Source: Gammaproteobacteria bacterium (lineage in GTDB: Bacteria > Pseudomonadota > Gammaproteobacteria > SZUA-229). From it: a DNA stretch of 5,909 nucleotides. Position 1 is the first letter of the stretch. Each line of letters starts with the position of its first letter. A program made the translations under genes and the position numbers. The notes beneath the pieces are model-generated. The model ran no database searches. It was given only the letters and a program-made list of their open reading frames with translations, and was not told where the DNA came from. This document shows positions 1-5,690 of this stretch, one piece after another. The stretch covers positions 1 through 5,909 of the forward strand of contig JARFQK010000122.1 in the NCBI GenBank assembly GCA_029287815.1. The letters run 5' to 3'.

Positions 1-272
1 ACCGTGAGTATCTCGCGCAGATCCTTGGCCAGCGGCTGGCGTTTCGCGATCAGATGGACCACTTCGTCATCGATCTTGACATCGAGCTCATTGACTTCCT
101 GGTCTTTTTCGATGACGCCGCGGGCTTCCTCGACATCCGCCTCCTCTAGCGCCTTGATCGCACGGCTCAGTTGCTCCCGCACCAGTGCACCAATCTTCAT
201 CACGTTACCGTGCAGCTGCGCCATCTCCTGGTCGAAGCTGGTAACGGTGTGGCCCTCTGTTATCTCATTCAT
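1..272 (-). CDS. phoU: PhoU, phosphate signalling regulator (partial, N-terminal 90 residues)
   Basis: PhoU is a cytoplasmic helical-bundle protein that couples Pst transporter status to the PhoR/PhoB two-component system and dampens phosphate uptake. The visible part starts MNEITEGHTVTSFDQEM and continues as amphipathic, charge-rich helix typical of the first PhoU repeat. It includes the segment GALVREQLSRAIKALEEAD and the conserved-type ending VVHLIAKRQPLAKDLREIL, which resembles the family's 'ar.qP.A.DLR.i' helix. The frame is open to the left window edge, so about 60% of a usual 230-240 residue PhoU is missing. The start at 272 is chosen because GGAGA (279-283) lies 6 bases upstream; a nearby in-register-looking ATG at 268 is out of frame. 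It begins 19 bases after the pstB stop and is very probably co-transcribed with it. Family identity is seen directly from sequence; the regulatory role is family knowledge. Confidence 0.93.
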   Translation of the reverse strand, partial: MNEITEGHTVTSFDQEMAQLHGNVMKIGALVREQLSRAIKALEEADVEEARGVIEKDQEVNELDVKIDDEVVHLIAKRQPLAKDLREILT

Positions 273-291
273 CCTGGATCTCCGCTGATGC

Positions 292-1182
292 TTAACCGAA
301 CCGTCCGGTAATATAGTCCTCGGTCAACTGGTGTTTCGGATTAGTAAATACCTGATCGGTCGAACCCACCTCGATCAGGTCGCCGAGATGGAAGTAGGCG
401 GTGCGCTGCGACACACGCGCCGCCTGCTGCATCGAATGGGTCACGATCGCGATCGTGTAGTGTTCACGCAATTCATCGATCAGTTCCTCGATTTTTGCAG
501 TCGCGATCGGATCCAGCGCAGAGCAAGGCTCGTCCATCAACACCACTTCCGGGTTGACCGCGATCGCGCGCGCGATACACAGGCGCTGCTGCTGACCGCC
601 CGAGAGGCCGGTGCCCGGTTCCTCGAGGTAGTCCTTGACCTCGTCCCACAAACCAGCGCGTTGCAGCGAAGTCACGACGATTTCCTCGATGTCCGTCTTA
701 TTCGCCGCGAGACCATGGATGCGCGGGCCGTAGGCGACGTTCTCGAATATCGATTTCGGGAACGGGTTCGGTTTCTGGAACACCATACCCACCTGCGCGC
801 GCAGCAAGACCACGTCCATGCCCTTGCCGTAGATGTTGTTGCCATCCATCATCATCTCGCCAGTCACCCGGCAGCCGTCTATGGTGTCATTCATCCGGTT
901 CAGACAACGCAGAAAGGTCGATTTGCCGCAGCCGGAAGGGCCGATCATCGCGATGACTTCATTCTTGCCAATGTCCAGGTTGACATCGATGATCGCGTGC
1001 TTGTCGCCGTACCAGACATTGACATCGCGGCAGGTCATGCGCGGATCAGGGTGGTTAATCTCGCCCACCGTTTTGCGGTCATCCCGGTTGACTTTGTCGC
1101 TCTTCGCTACCGTATCTGCGCTATTCACCGCACCAACCTCCTGACCAGCCAGGTCGATTCCGCTATCGATTTGAAATGTCAT
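292..1182 (-). CDS. pstB: PstB, phosphate ABC transporter ATP-binding protein
   Basis: ATPase subunit of the PstSCAB phosphate importer, acting as a cytoplasmic dimer under PstC/PstA. The 296-residue product has every ABC hallmark: Walker A GPSGCGKST at 81-89, Q-loop Gln136 in VFQKPNPFP, signature LSGGQQQR at 193-200, Walker B VVLMDEP at 213-219, D-loop SALD at 221-224 and H-loop His249 in VTHSM. LSGGQQQRLCIAR and DEPCSALDPIAT are diagnostic of PstB rather than ABC ATPases in general. The start at 1182 is set by an excellent Shine-Dalgarno AGAGGTGA (1191-1198) 8 bases upstream. The frame stays open upstream to a TTG at 1305, but those 41 codons lie mostly in an inserted element and have no family resemblance. 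The first 45 or so residues are a polar, charged extension before the conserved MTCRDVNVWYGDKHAI, making this about 40 residues longer than the E. coli protein (257). It is 19 bases ahead of phoU; its spacing from pstA has been stretched to 260 bases by the element. Confidence 0.97.
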   Translation of the reverse strand: MTFQIDSGIDLAGQEVGAVNSADTVAKSDKVNRDDRKTVGEINHPDPRMTCRDVNVWYGDKHAIIDVNLDIGKNEVIAMIGPSGCGKSTFLRCLNRMNDTIDGCRVTGEMMMDGNNIYGKGMDVVLLRAQVGMVFQKPNPFPKSIFENVAYGPRIHGLAANKTDIEEIVVTSLQRAGLWDEVKDYLEEPGTGLSGGQQQRLCIARAIAVNPEVVLMDEPCSALDPIATAKIEELIDELREHYTIAIVTHSMQQAARVSQRTAYFHLGDLIEVGSTDQVFTNPKHQLTEDYITGRFG

Positions 1183-1190
1183 CTCTGTTG

Positions 1191-1198
1191 TCACCTCT
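1191..1198 (-). promoter_or_regulatory. Shine-Dalgarno site fixing the pstB start
   Basis: On the minus strand this reads AGAGGTGA, 8 bases before the ATG at 1182. It is the only strong ribosome-binding sequence near the pstB N-terminus and argues against the upstream TTG at 1305. Its first bases overlap the CTAG (1197-1200) bordering the inserted element, so the insertion left the site intact. Confidence 0.85.
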
Positions 1199-1200
1199 AG

Positions 1201-1438
1201 TCCGCATTTCTCACCAGGATCACGGGGCAGGCGCAGGATTCGCGTTCGTAAGCGCCGCTCTGGAGCGAAAAGCGTAGCCATAGCTACGGTTTGAGTGAAG
1301 AGCAAGCTTGCGGACGCGAAGACTAGCCTGAGCCGTGATAGGCACGCTTGAATTACACAGTGAATTTGTCACCATTTCAAGTTTTCCCAAGAAAAAATAC
1401 CTCACCAATATTCCACGCCGCCTGGTGCGAAATGCGGT
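1201..1438. mobile_element. 238-bp MITE-like or IS-remnant element with terminal inverted repeats, inserted between pstA and pstB
   Basis: The left end (1201-1218, core CCGCATTTCTCACCAGG) and the right end (1421-1438, core CCTGGTGCGAAATGCGG) are inverted copies matching at 16 of 18 positions. CTAG lies immediately outside both ends, at 1197-1200 and 1439-1442, as expected of a 4-bp target duplication; with these included the inverted match is 20 of 22. No transposase or convincing coding frame is visible inside, so it would be non-autonomous: a MITE or an internally deleted IS. Elements that duplicate 4-bp targets such as YTAR exist in the IS5 group, and IS1380-type elements also make short duplications, but the parent family is not established. 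The right CTAG directly abuts the pstA TAA (1443-1445), while the left CTAG overlaps the first bases of the pstB ribosome-binding site. The TIRs and flanks are seen directly; mobility is inferred. Confidence 0.72.
1219..1339. repeat. Large imperfect foldback inside the pstA-pstB element
   Basis: Positions 1219-1253 and 1306-1339 are imperfect inverted copies: ATCACGG pairs with CCGTGAT at the outer edge, CAGG with CCTG, TTCGCGT with ACGCGAA, and AAGC with GCTT at the inner edge, with a few mismatches and a one-base bulge. The 52-base interior holds a perfect 6-bp hairpin, CGTAGC (1273-1278), loop CATA, GCTACG (1283-1288). Transcribed with the operon, this would make a long structured RNA just ahead of pstB. 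On the minus strand the small hairpin is followed by CTTTT, a weak terminator-like arrangement. The pairing is visible; an effect on expression is inferred. Confidence 0.6.
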
Positions 1439-1442
1439 CTAG

Positions 1443-2729
1443 TTACCAGCGCCGCTCGAACTTCTTGCGCAAAAACACCGCGAGCGCATTCATCGTGATC
1501 AAAAACGCCAACAATACCATGATCGCGCCAGAAGTTCGCTCTACAAACGCGCGTTCCGGGCTGTCAGCCCACAAATAGATCTGCACCGGCAGCACGGTCG
1601 ACGGGTCCATCACACCGCCGGGTACATCGACGATGAAGGCAACCATGCCGATCATCAGCAGCGGCGCCGATTCACCGAGCGCCTGCGCCATACCGATGAT
1701 GGTCCCGGTCAGCATACCCGGCATCGCCAGTGGCAGCACATGATGAAACACCATCTGCATCTTTGATGCGCCAACGCCAAGGGCCGCCTCACGAATCGAC
1801 GGCGGTACCGATTTCAGCGCGGCCCGGCTTGCGATGATGATCGTCGGCAGGGTCATCAGCGTCAGCACCAGACCACCGACCAGCGGGGCCGAGCGCGGCA
1901 TTCCGATAAAATTGATGAATACCGCCAGACCCAGCAGACCGAACACGATCGAGGGCACCGCTGCCAGATTGTTGATGTTGACCTCGATCAGGTCGGTCCA
2001 TTTGTTCTGTGGCGCGAACTCCTCCAGATAGACCGCGGTGGCTACACCCAGCGGAAAGGCCAGCAGCAGCGTCACAATCAGCGTGAGGAACGAACCGGTC
2101 GCCGCGCCCCAGATGCCAGCCAGCTCGGGATCGCGCGAATCTCCGGCCGTGAAAAAGATCGTGTTGAAGCGACTCTCCACGCGACCCTCCGCGACCAGTT
2201 TGTCGACCCAGGCAATCTGGTCGTCCTTGATGCGCCGCTCCGACTCGGGTTTATCGCGATCGAAATGCCCCTTCATCAGCATATCGATATCATCGTCGGC
2301 GGGCACCCAAAACTGGATCGTGTTACCGATCTGCTCCGGGTTGGCTTTGACATAATCCTCCAGCATGTAGCTCGCACCGCTGCTGACGGTGCTATAAAGC
2401 TTGCGTTTGTCGCGCCGGCTCTCGACCTCAGGGAACATGTCGCGCAAGGACTGTTTCACCAGACCACCGTAATTCGCAGCAGCCAGCACGTTCTGCTCAC
2501 GCGTGCCTTCGGGATCGATCTCGCTGGCATCCAGGTGCACTTCGAGCTGAATGAAGGTCTGCCAGAAAGCGGTGTAGCCGTTACCGATGATGCTGACGAA
2601 CAAGATCGATAGAAAGATCAAGCCGGCCACGATCGCCGCGACGCCAAGCCGGCGGAAATGCGCTTCGCGTTTGTAGCGTTTTTCCAGGCCTGCTCTGACG
2701 ATGTCGGTTGTATACTTAGGTAGTCCCAT
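1443..2729 (-). CDS. pstA: PstA, phosphate ABC transporter permease (long form)
   Basis: One of the two membrane subunits forming the phosphate channel in the inner membrane. Of 428 residues, 1-28 are cytoplasmic and basic, about 29-48 form the first membrane segment, and about 49-205 form a large hydrophilic, presumably periplasmic domain. A conventional binding-protein-dependent permease domain follows. Key motifs are NINNLAAVPSIVFGLLG at 251-267, characteristic of PstA, and the EAA loop at 314-338 (E314, the G-A pair at 320-321, P337-G338) that docks on PstB. E. coli PstA is about 296 residues; the extra N-terminal block matches the extended PstA architecture of many gamma- and alphaproteobacteria (the DUF3333-type N-terminal region, from memory). 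The start lies 6 bases after the pstC stop, with an AGAGG Shine-Dalgarno overlapping that stop codon, which implies tight co-expression. The C-terminus ends FERRW, and its TAA is followed at once by the CTAG that borders the inserted element. Confidence 0.95.
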   Translation of the reverse strand: MGLPKYTTDIVRAGLEKRYKREAHFRRLGVAAIVAGLIFLSILFVSIIGNGYTAFWQTFIQLEVHLDASEIDPEGTREQNVLAAANYGGLVKQSLRDMFPEVESRRDKRKLYSTVSSGASYMLEDYVKANPEQIGNTIQFWVPADDDIDMLMKGHFDRDKPESERRIKDDQIAWVDKLVAEGRVESRFNTIFFTAGDSRDPELAGIWGAATGSFLTLIVTLLLAFPLGVATAVYLEEFAPQNKWTDLIEVNINNLAAVPSIVFGLLGLAVFINFIGMPRSAPLVGGLVLTLMTLPTIIIASRAALKSVPPSIREAALGVGASKMQMVFHHVLPLAMPGMLTGTIIGMAQALGESAPLLMIGMVAFIVDVPGGVMDPSTVLPVQIYLWADSPERAFVERTSGAIMVLLAFLITMNALAVFLRKKFERRW

Positions 2730-2735
2730 ACGCCT

Positions 2736-4118
2736 CTACTCGTATTGCTCCCGGTATTTGCGCACCACGTGCAACGCAATGATGTTCAGAATCAGCGTGA
2801 CCACGAACAGCAACAGCCCGAGCGCGAACGCGGCCAACGTTTTTGGACTATCGAACTCCTGGTCGCCGACCAACAATGTGACGATCTGCACCGTGACGGT
2901 GGTCACGGCCTCGAGCGGATTGGCGGTCAGGTTGGCCGACAGCCCGGCCGCCATGACCACGATCATGGTCTCGCCGATCGCACGCGACACCGCCAGCAAG
3001 ATACCGCCGACGATACCGGGTAATGCGGCCGGGATGATCACCTTCTTGATGGTCTCGGACTTGGTCGCGCCCAGACCCTCGGAGCCATCGCGCATCGCCT
3101 GGGGCACCGCGTTGATTACATCATCCGACAGCGAGGACACGAATGGAATGATCATGATGCCCATGACCAGACCTGCGGCCAGCGCGGATTCTGACGAGAC
3201 ATCCAGGCCGGTGCTGCCGATCGTGTCGCGGATGAACGGCGCGACGGTCAGGGCCGCGAAGAAGCCGTAGACCACCGTCGGAATGCCCGCCAGAATTTCG
3301 AGCAGTGGTTTGGCGACCGCGCGCACCTTTTTATTGGCATATTCGGACAGATAGATCGCCGACATCAAACCAATCGGCACCGCGACCACCATCGCGATGA
3401 ATGAAATCAGCATCGTACCGGCGAACAACGGGACCGCGCCGAAAGCTCCAGAAGAGCCGACCTGATCCTCGCGTATCGCCATCTGCGGACTCCACTCCAG
3501 ACCGAACAGGAACGAGGTGATTGGCACCGTTTCGAAAAAACGGATGGCTTCGAACAGCACCGAAAACACGATGCCGACGGTCGTGAAAATCGCGATCGTC
3601 GAGCTCGCGATCAGAAATACCTTCACGACGCGTTCGACCGCATTGCGCGCCTGCTTGTCCTTGCGGATGCTGCGCAGCGCGTACAAACCACCCATGATGA
3701 CCATGATTAGAACCAGCACCGTCAAAGCGGCCTTGCTGATGTCCTGCAGCTGGATATAGTGATCCGCTGCCGCCTGCATGGTCGGATCGACATCCACCGA
3801 AACGATGTTGCCCGATACCATGTTCCTAATATCGTTGACGACCAGATTCAATCGCGACGGCGACAGACTCTGCACATCCGCTGGCAGTTGGCCAACGACC
3901 AGATGCGTGATGATAAGGTCCTCGAAGAACAGCCACAAGCCAGTAATCAGCAAAGCAGGAACGCCACACCAGATCGCGGTGTAGAAGCCGTAGTAGGAAG
4001 GCAGCGAATGCAGTTTCCAGGCTTGACCGTCGACCACTGCGAACGAACGCTTGCGGCCGAGCCAGTAGCTGAAAACACCCAGCAGCGCCAGTGTAAACAA
4101 AAGGGCCGTGGCCGACAT
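2736..4118 (-). CDS. pstC: PstC, phosphate ABC transporter permease (long form)
   Basis: Partner of PstA in the phosphate-conducting inner-membrane channel. The 460-residue protein has an N-terminal hydrophobic segment (about 2-20), a second at about 46-65, a hydrophilic loop at about 66-128 that is probably periplasmic, and further segments at about 130-149 and 167-189. Then comes the PstC core, with FLFGLEWSPQ at 203-212, the IPTVVYGFFA motif at 279-288, and the EAA loop EGLGATKSETIKKVIIPAAL at 347-366, where PstB binds. E. coli PstC is about 319 residues; the extra N-terminal part resembles the extended PstC form known in marine and environmental proteobacteria (DUF3708-type region, from memory). 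The ATG at 4118 has a moderate AAGGCGGA ribosome-binding stretch upstream and overlaps by one base the stop codon of a possible 31-codon ORF. It ends 6 bases before pstA. A 339-base spacer with a terminator and a repeat separates it from pstS, so its mRNA probably comes mostly from read-through. Confidence 0.95.
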   Translation of the reverse strand: MSATALLFTLALLGVFSYWLGRKRSFAVVDGQAWKLHSLPSYYGFYTAIWCGVPALLITGLWLFFEDLIITHLVVGQLPADVQSLSPSRLNLVVNDIRNMVSGNIVSVDVDPTMQAAADHYIQLQDISKAALTVLVLIMVIMGGLYALRSIRKDKQARNAVERVVKVFLIASSTIAIFTTVGIVFSVLFEAIRFFETVPITSFLFGLEWSPQMAIREDQVGSSGAFGAVPLFAGTMLISFIAMVVAVPIGLMSAIYLSEYANKKVRAVAKPLLEILAGIPTVVYGFFAALTVAPFIRDTIGSTGLDVSSESALAAGLVMGIMIIPFVSSLSDDVINAVPQAMRDGSEGLGATKSETIKKVIIPAALPGIVGGILLAVSRAIGETMIVVMAAGLSANLTANPLEAVTTVTVQIVTLLVGDQEFDSPKTLAAFALGLLLFVVTLILNIIALHVVRKYREQYE

Positions 4119-4213
4119 TAATCAGATCCGCCTTTGCAGGAAAACTCGAATGTCAGGTTCTTTACGAACCGGTACGCAGAATCGACTTTTTTGAATTCTT
4201 TGTGCAGACTCAT
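4118..4213 (-). CDS. Possible 31-residue leader ORF overlapping the pstC start
   Basis: An ATG at 4213 opens a 31-codon frame with peptide beginning MSLHKEFKKVDSAYRFVKNL and ending FSCKGGSD. Its TAA overlaps the pstC ATG by one base (TAATG), the classic geometry of translational coupling. Against it, only a poor purine stretch (GAAAAG) directly touches the ATG, with no properly spaced Shine-Dalgarno, and the product matches no family I recognise. It sits in the AT-richer part of the pstS-pstC spacer. It may be a genuine small coupled protein, a leader peptide setting pstC translation, or chance. The overlap is seen; function is unknown. Confidence 0.3.
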   Translation of the reverse strand: MSLHKEFKKVDSAYRFVKNLTFEFSCKGGSD

Positions 4214-4278
4214 CTTTTCACATTTTCTAAGGTGCCAGAGACTTAATACCGCTTAATTGAGACATAATCGGTTAATGC

Positions 4279-4360
4279 CGTCATTGCGAGGCACGAAGCA
4301 ATTTCCTGAATCGCGCGTCTCAGCAAGATTGCCACGTCGCTGCCGCTCCTCGCAATGACG
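4279..4360. repeat. 82-bp palindromic dispersed-type repeat in the pstS-pstC spacer
   Basis: The ends are perfect 13-bp inverted copies: CGTCATTGCGAGG at 4279-4291 and CCTCGCAATGACG at 4348-4360. Inside, GCAAT (4298-4302) pairs with ATTGC (4328-4332), and the right arm carries about 9 extra bases relative to the left, suggesting a decayed palindrome. This end sequence, usually with AGCGAAGCGACGAAGCAATC-like interiors, is a pattern I recall as an intergenic repeat in many bacterial genomes; that is memory, not a search. No clear target duplication flanks it. In RNA it would form a long hairpin between pstS and pstC. Confidence 0.7.
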
Positions 4361-4412
4361 CTACCTCAGTGGTTTTTTTGCTTAACTCAGCGCCATCAGT
4401 GGCAGAGACAGT

Positions 4413-4443
4413 AAAACGGCGGTCGCCGGTTGGCGACCGCCGT
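4413..4443 (-). terminator. Rho-independent terminator or attenuator downstream of pstS
   Basis: A perfect 11-bp GC-rich stem, CGGCGGTCGCC (4417-4427) with GGCGACCGCCG (4432-4442), closes a 4-base loop; one more A-T pair (4416 with 4443) extends it to 12. On the minus strand the stem is followed by TTTT (4416-4413) and begins 15 bases past the pstS stop. The short U-tract suggests incomplete termination, allowing read-through into pstC while protecting a pstS-only transcript. This fits the usual excess of PstS over the permease subunits. Confidence 0.75.
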
Positions 4444-4457
4444 CAAAACCCGCCAGC

Positions 4458-5501
4458 CTACATTTCAAGGCCTTGCATATTTCTGATGGCCGTGGCGAAC
4501 TCTTCACGTTCTACCTTCGGCATCGGAATCAGACCTCTGTCGGTCAGATAACCTTCATCACCCCAGGTACCCTCCTTGTCCCACTCGGCCAGGAATTCCT
4601 TGATACCGGGCACCGCGCCAATATGCGCTTTCTTGACATAGAAGTACAGCGGGCGCGAGACCGGATATTCGCCGCTCGCAATGAGTTCGAACTCGGGTGC
4701 GACACCGTCAACCAGGGAGCCTTGCACCTTGTCGGTGTTCTGGTCCAGGAAGCTGAAGCCAAATATACCCAGCGCATTCTTGTTGGCTTCGAGTTTCTGT
4801 ACGATCAGATTATCGTTTTCACCCGCTTCGATGTAGGCACCATCCTCGCGCACCGTGTGGCAGATCCCTTTGTATTTGTTCTTGTCCTGCTTCTTCATCG
4901 CCGCGATCCAATCGATCTTTTTGCAGCCACCTTCCATTGCCAGCTCGGCGAACGCATCACGCGTACCCGAGGTTGGCGGAGGTCCGAGCACTTCGATCTT
5001 GGTGTTCGGCAAGCTCGGGTTCACATCCTTCCAGGTTTTGTACGGATTCTTGACCAGTTTTTCACCGCCCTTCGGGTCGGGTACTTCTTTGGCCAGCGCC
5101 AGGAAGAGGTCCTTGCGGGTCAGCTCCATACGCTTGGCTTTTTTCGAATTCGCAACCGCGATACCGTCATAGCCGATTTTGACTTCGATGATATCCTTGA
5201 CGCCATTCTTCTGGCACATATCGAATTCCGATTTCTTGATGCGACGCGATGAATTGGTGATATCGGGATGCTCAACCCCGACACCGGCACAGAACAGCTT
5301 CATCCCGCCACCGGAACCGGTGGACTCGATCTTCGGTGTTTTGAATTTGGTGTTTTTGCCGAAGGTCTCGGCAACGACGGTTGCGAACGGGTAGACCGTC
5401 GAAGATCCGACGATGGAGATGTAGTCGCGCGCAGCCGAATACGCCAGGGTCGAGAAACAGATCGTCGCCGCTGATGCCAGGGCCAGAATTTTTCTGTTCA
5501 T
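4458..5501 (-). CDS. pstS: PstS, periplasmic phosphate-binding protein
   Basis: Substrate-binding protein that captures inorganic phosphate in the periplasm and delivers it to PstC/PstA. The 347-residue precursor starts with a signal peptide (basic MNRK, hydrophobic core to about residue 20, likely cleavage after SA near residues 22-24); no lipobox is obvious, so a soluble periplasmic form is expected. Phosphate-contacting motifs are in the right order: VGSSTVYPF at 31-39, STGSGGGMKLF at 60-70, DITNSSRRI at 80-88, and TSGTRDAF at 177-184, whose Ser-Gly-Thr-Arg-Asp cluster is typical of PstS. The mature part has four cysteines (71, 96, 193, 214), enough for two disulfides. Length fits the extended PstS group of environmental proteobacteria. 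The ATG at 5501 has AGAGGA (5506-5511) 4 bases upstream. Directly ahead is a Pho-box promoter, and a terminator hairpin lies just downstream, so pstS is the first and probably most abundant cistron. Confidence 0.96.
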   Translation of the reverse strand: MNRKILALASAATICFSTLAYSAARDYISIVGSSTVYPFATVVAETFGKNTKFKTPKIESTGSGGGMKLFCAGVGVEHPDITNSSRRIKKSEFDMCQKNGVKDIIEVKIGYDGIAVANSKKAKRMELTRKDLFLALAKEVPDPKGGEKLVKNPYKTWKDVNPSLPNTKIEVLGPPPTSGTRDAFAELAMEGGCKKIDWIAAMKKQDKNKYKGICHTVREDGAYIEAGENDNLIVQKLEANKNALGIFGFSFLDQNTDKVQGSLVDGVAPEFELIASGEYPVSRPLYFYVKKAHIGAVPGIKEFLAEWDKEGTWGDEGYLTDRGLIPMPKVEREEFATAIRNMQGLEM

Positions 5502-5540
5502 AATTTCCTCTGAAAATTGAATGAATTCACAAGTACGGGA

Positions 5541-5546
5541 AGTATG
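5541..5546 (-). promoter_or_regulatory. pstS: Putative -10 element of the PhoB-dependent pstS promoter
   Basis: On the minus strand this reads CATACT, 4 of 6 matches to TATAAT. It starts exactly 10 bases after the fourth Pho half-site, the same spacing as in the E. coli phoA promoter as I recall it, where PhoB substitutes for the -35 contact. The transcript would start near 5534, giving a leader of about 33 bases. Positional support is good, but the hexamer itself is weak. Confidence 0.5.
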
Positions 5547-5596
5547 ATTACAAAATATTACGAAAATGTTACGAACTTGTAACGATAAAATGACGC
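5547..5596 (-). promoter_or_regulatory. pstS: Tandem Pho-box array (PhoB binding region) upstream of pstS
   Basis: Reading the minus strand, 7-bp half-sites GCGTCAT (5596-5590), TCGTTAC (5585-5579), TCGTAAC (5574-5568) and TCGTAAT (5563-5557) repeat at exactly 11-bp intervals, separated by 4-bp A/T-rich spacers. A fifth, TTGTAAT (5553-5547), follows at 10 bp. PhoB binds direct repeats of CTGTCAT-like 7-mers with 11-bp periodicity, so this is two adjacent Pho boxes plus a possible extra half-site. The sites diverge from the E. coli consensus toward NCGTAAY, keeping the central GT and the following A. It predicts induction of the operon under phosphate starvation. The repeats are seen directly; PhoB as the binding factor is inferred. 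Confidence 0.75.
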
Positions 5597-5690
5597 GAGC
5601 AAGCCAATAAACAGATTAGAATTAATGACTTGGCGAAAAGCCGCTGTTGCCGCTGGTCGGTTTGTCTGCTGGAAAGTGATCAATTTGGCG

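Noticed and set aside
331..1200. Long plus-strand open frame opposite pstB
   Set aside because: It is a mirror of the pstB coding strand, rich in His/Arg/Asp as expected of antisense frames in GC-rich genes, and pstB has every ABC motif.
1220..1408. 62-codon minus-strand frame inside the pstA-pstB element
   Set aside because: It spans the inverted-repeat structures, its composition is unlike a transposase fragment, and it has no supporting motif.
4150..4156. CTGACAT on the minus strand upstream of pstC, resembling a Pho half-site
   Set aside because: It is a lone half-site with no partner at 11 bp on either side and no matching -10 element.
4156..4170. Small inverted repeat GGTTC-TTTAC-GAACC upstream of pstC
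   Set aside because: A 5-bp stem is common by chance and there is no U-tract or other context.
4373..4379. Run of seven T on the plus strand next to the palindromic repeat
   Set aside because: It would be a terminator tail only for plus-strand transcription, and no plus-strand gene precedes it.
4473..5252. Plus-strand open frame of 259 codons opposite pstS
   Set aside because: Antisense shadow of a clear PstS; no ribosome-binding site or family-like composition.
5642..5656. Possible terminator of the upstream gene (two GCCGCT copies)
   Set aside because: The two copies are direct, not inverted, so they do not form a hairpin.
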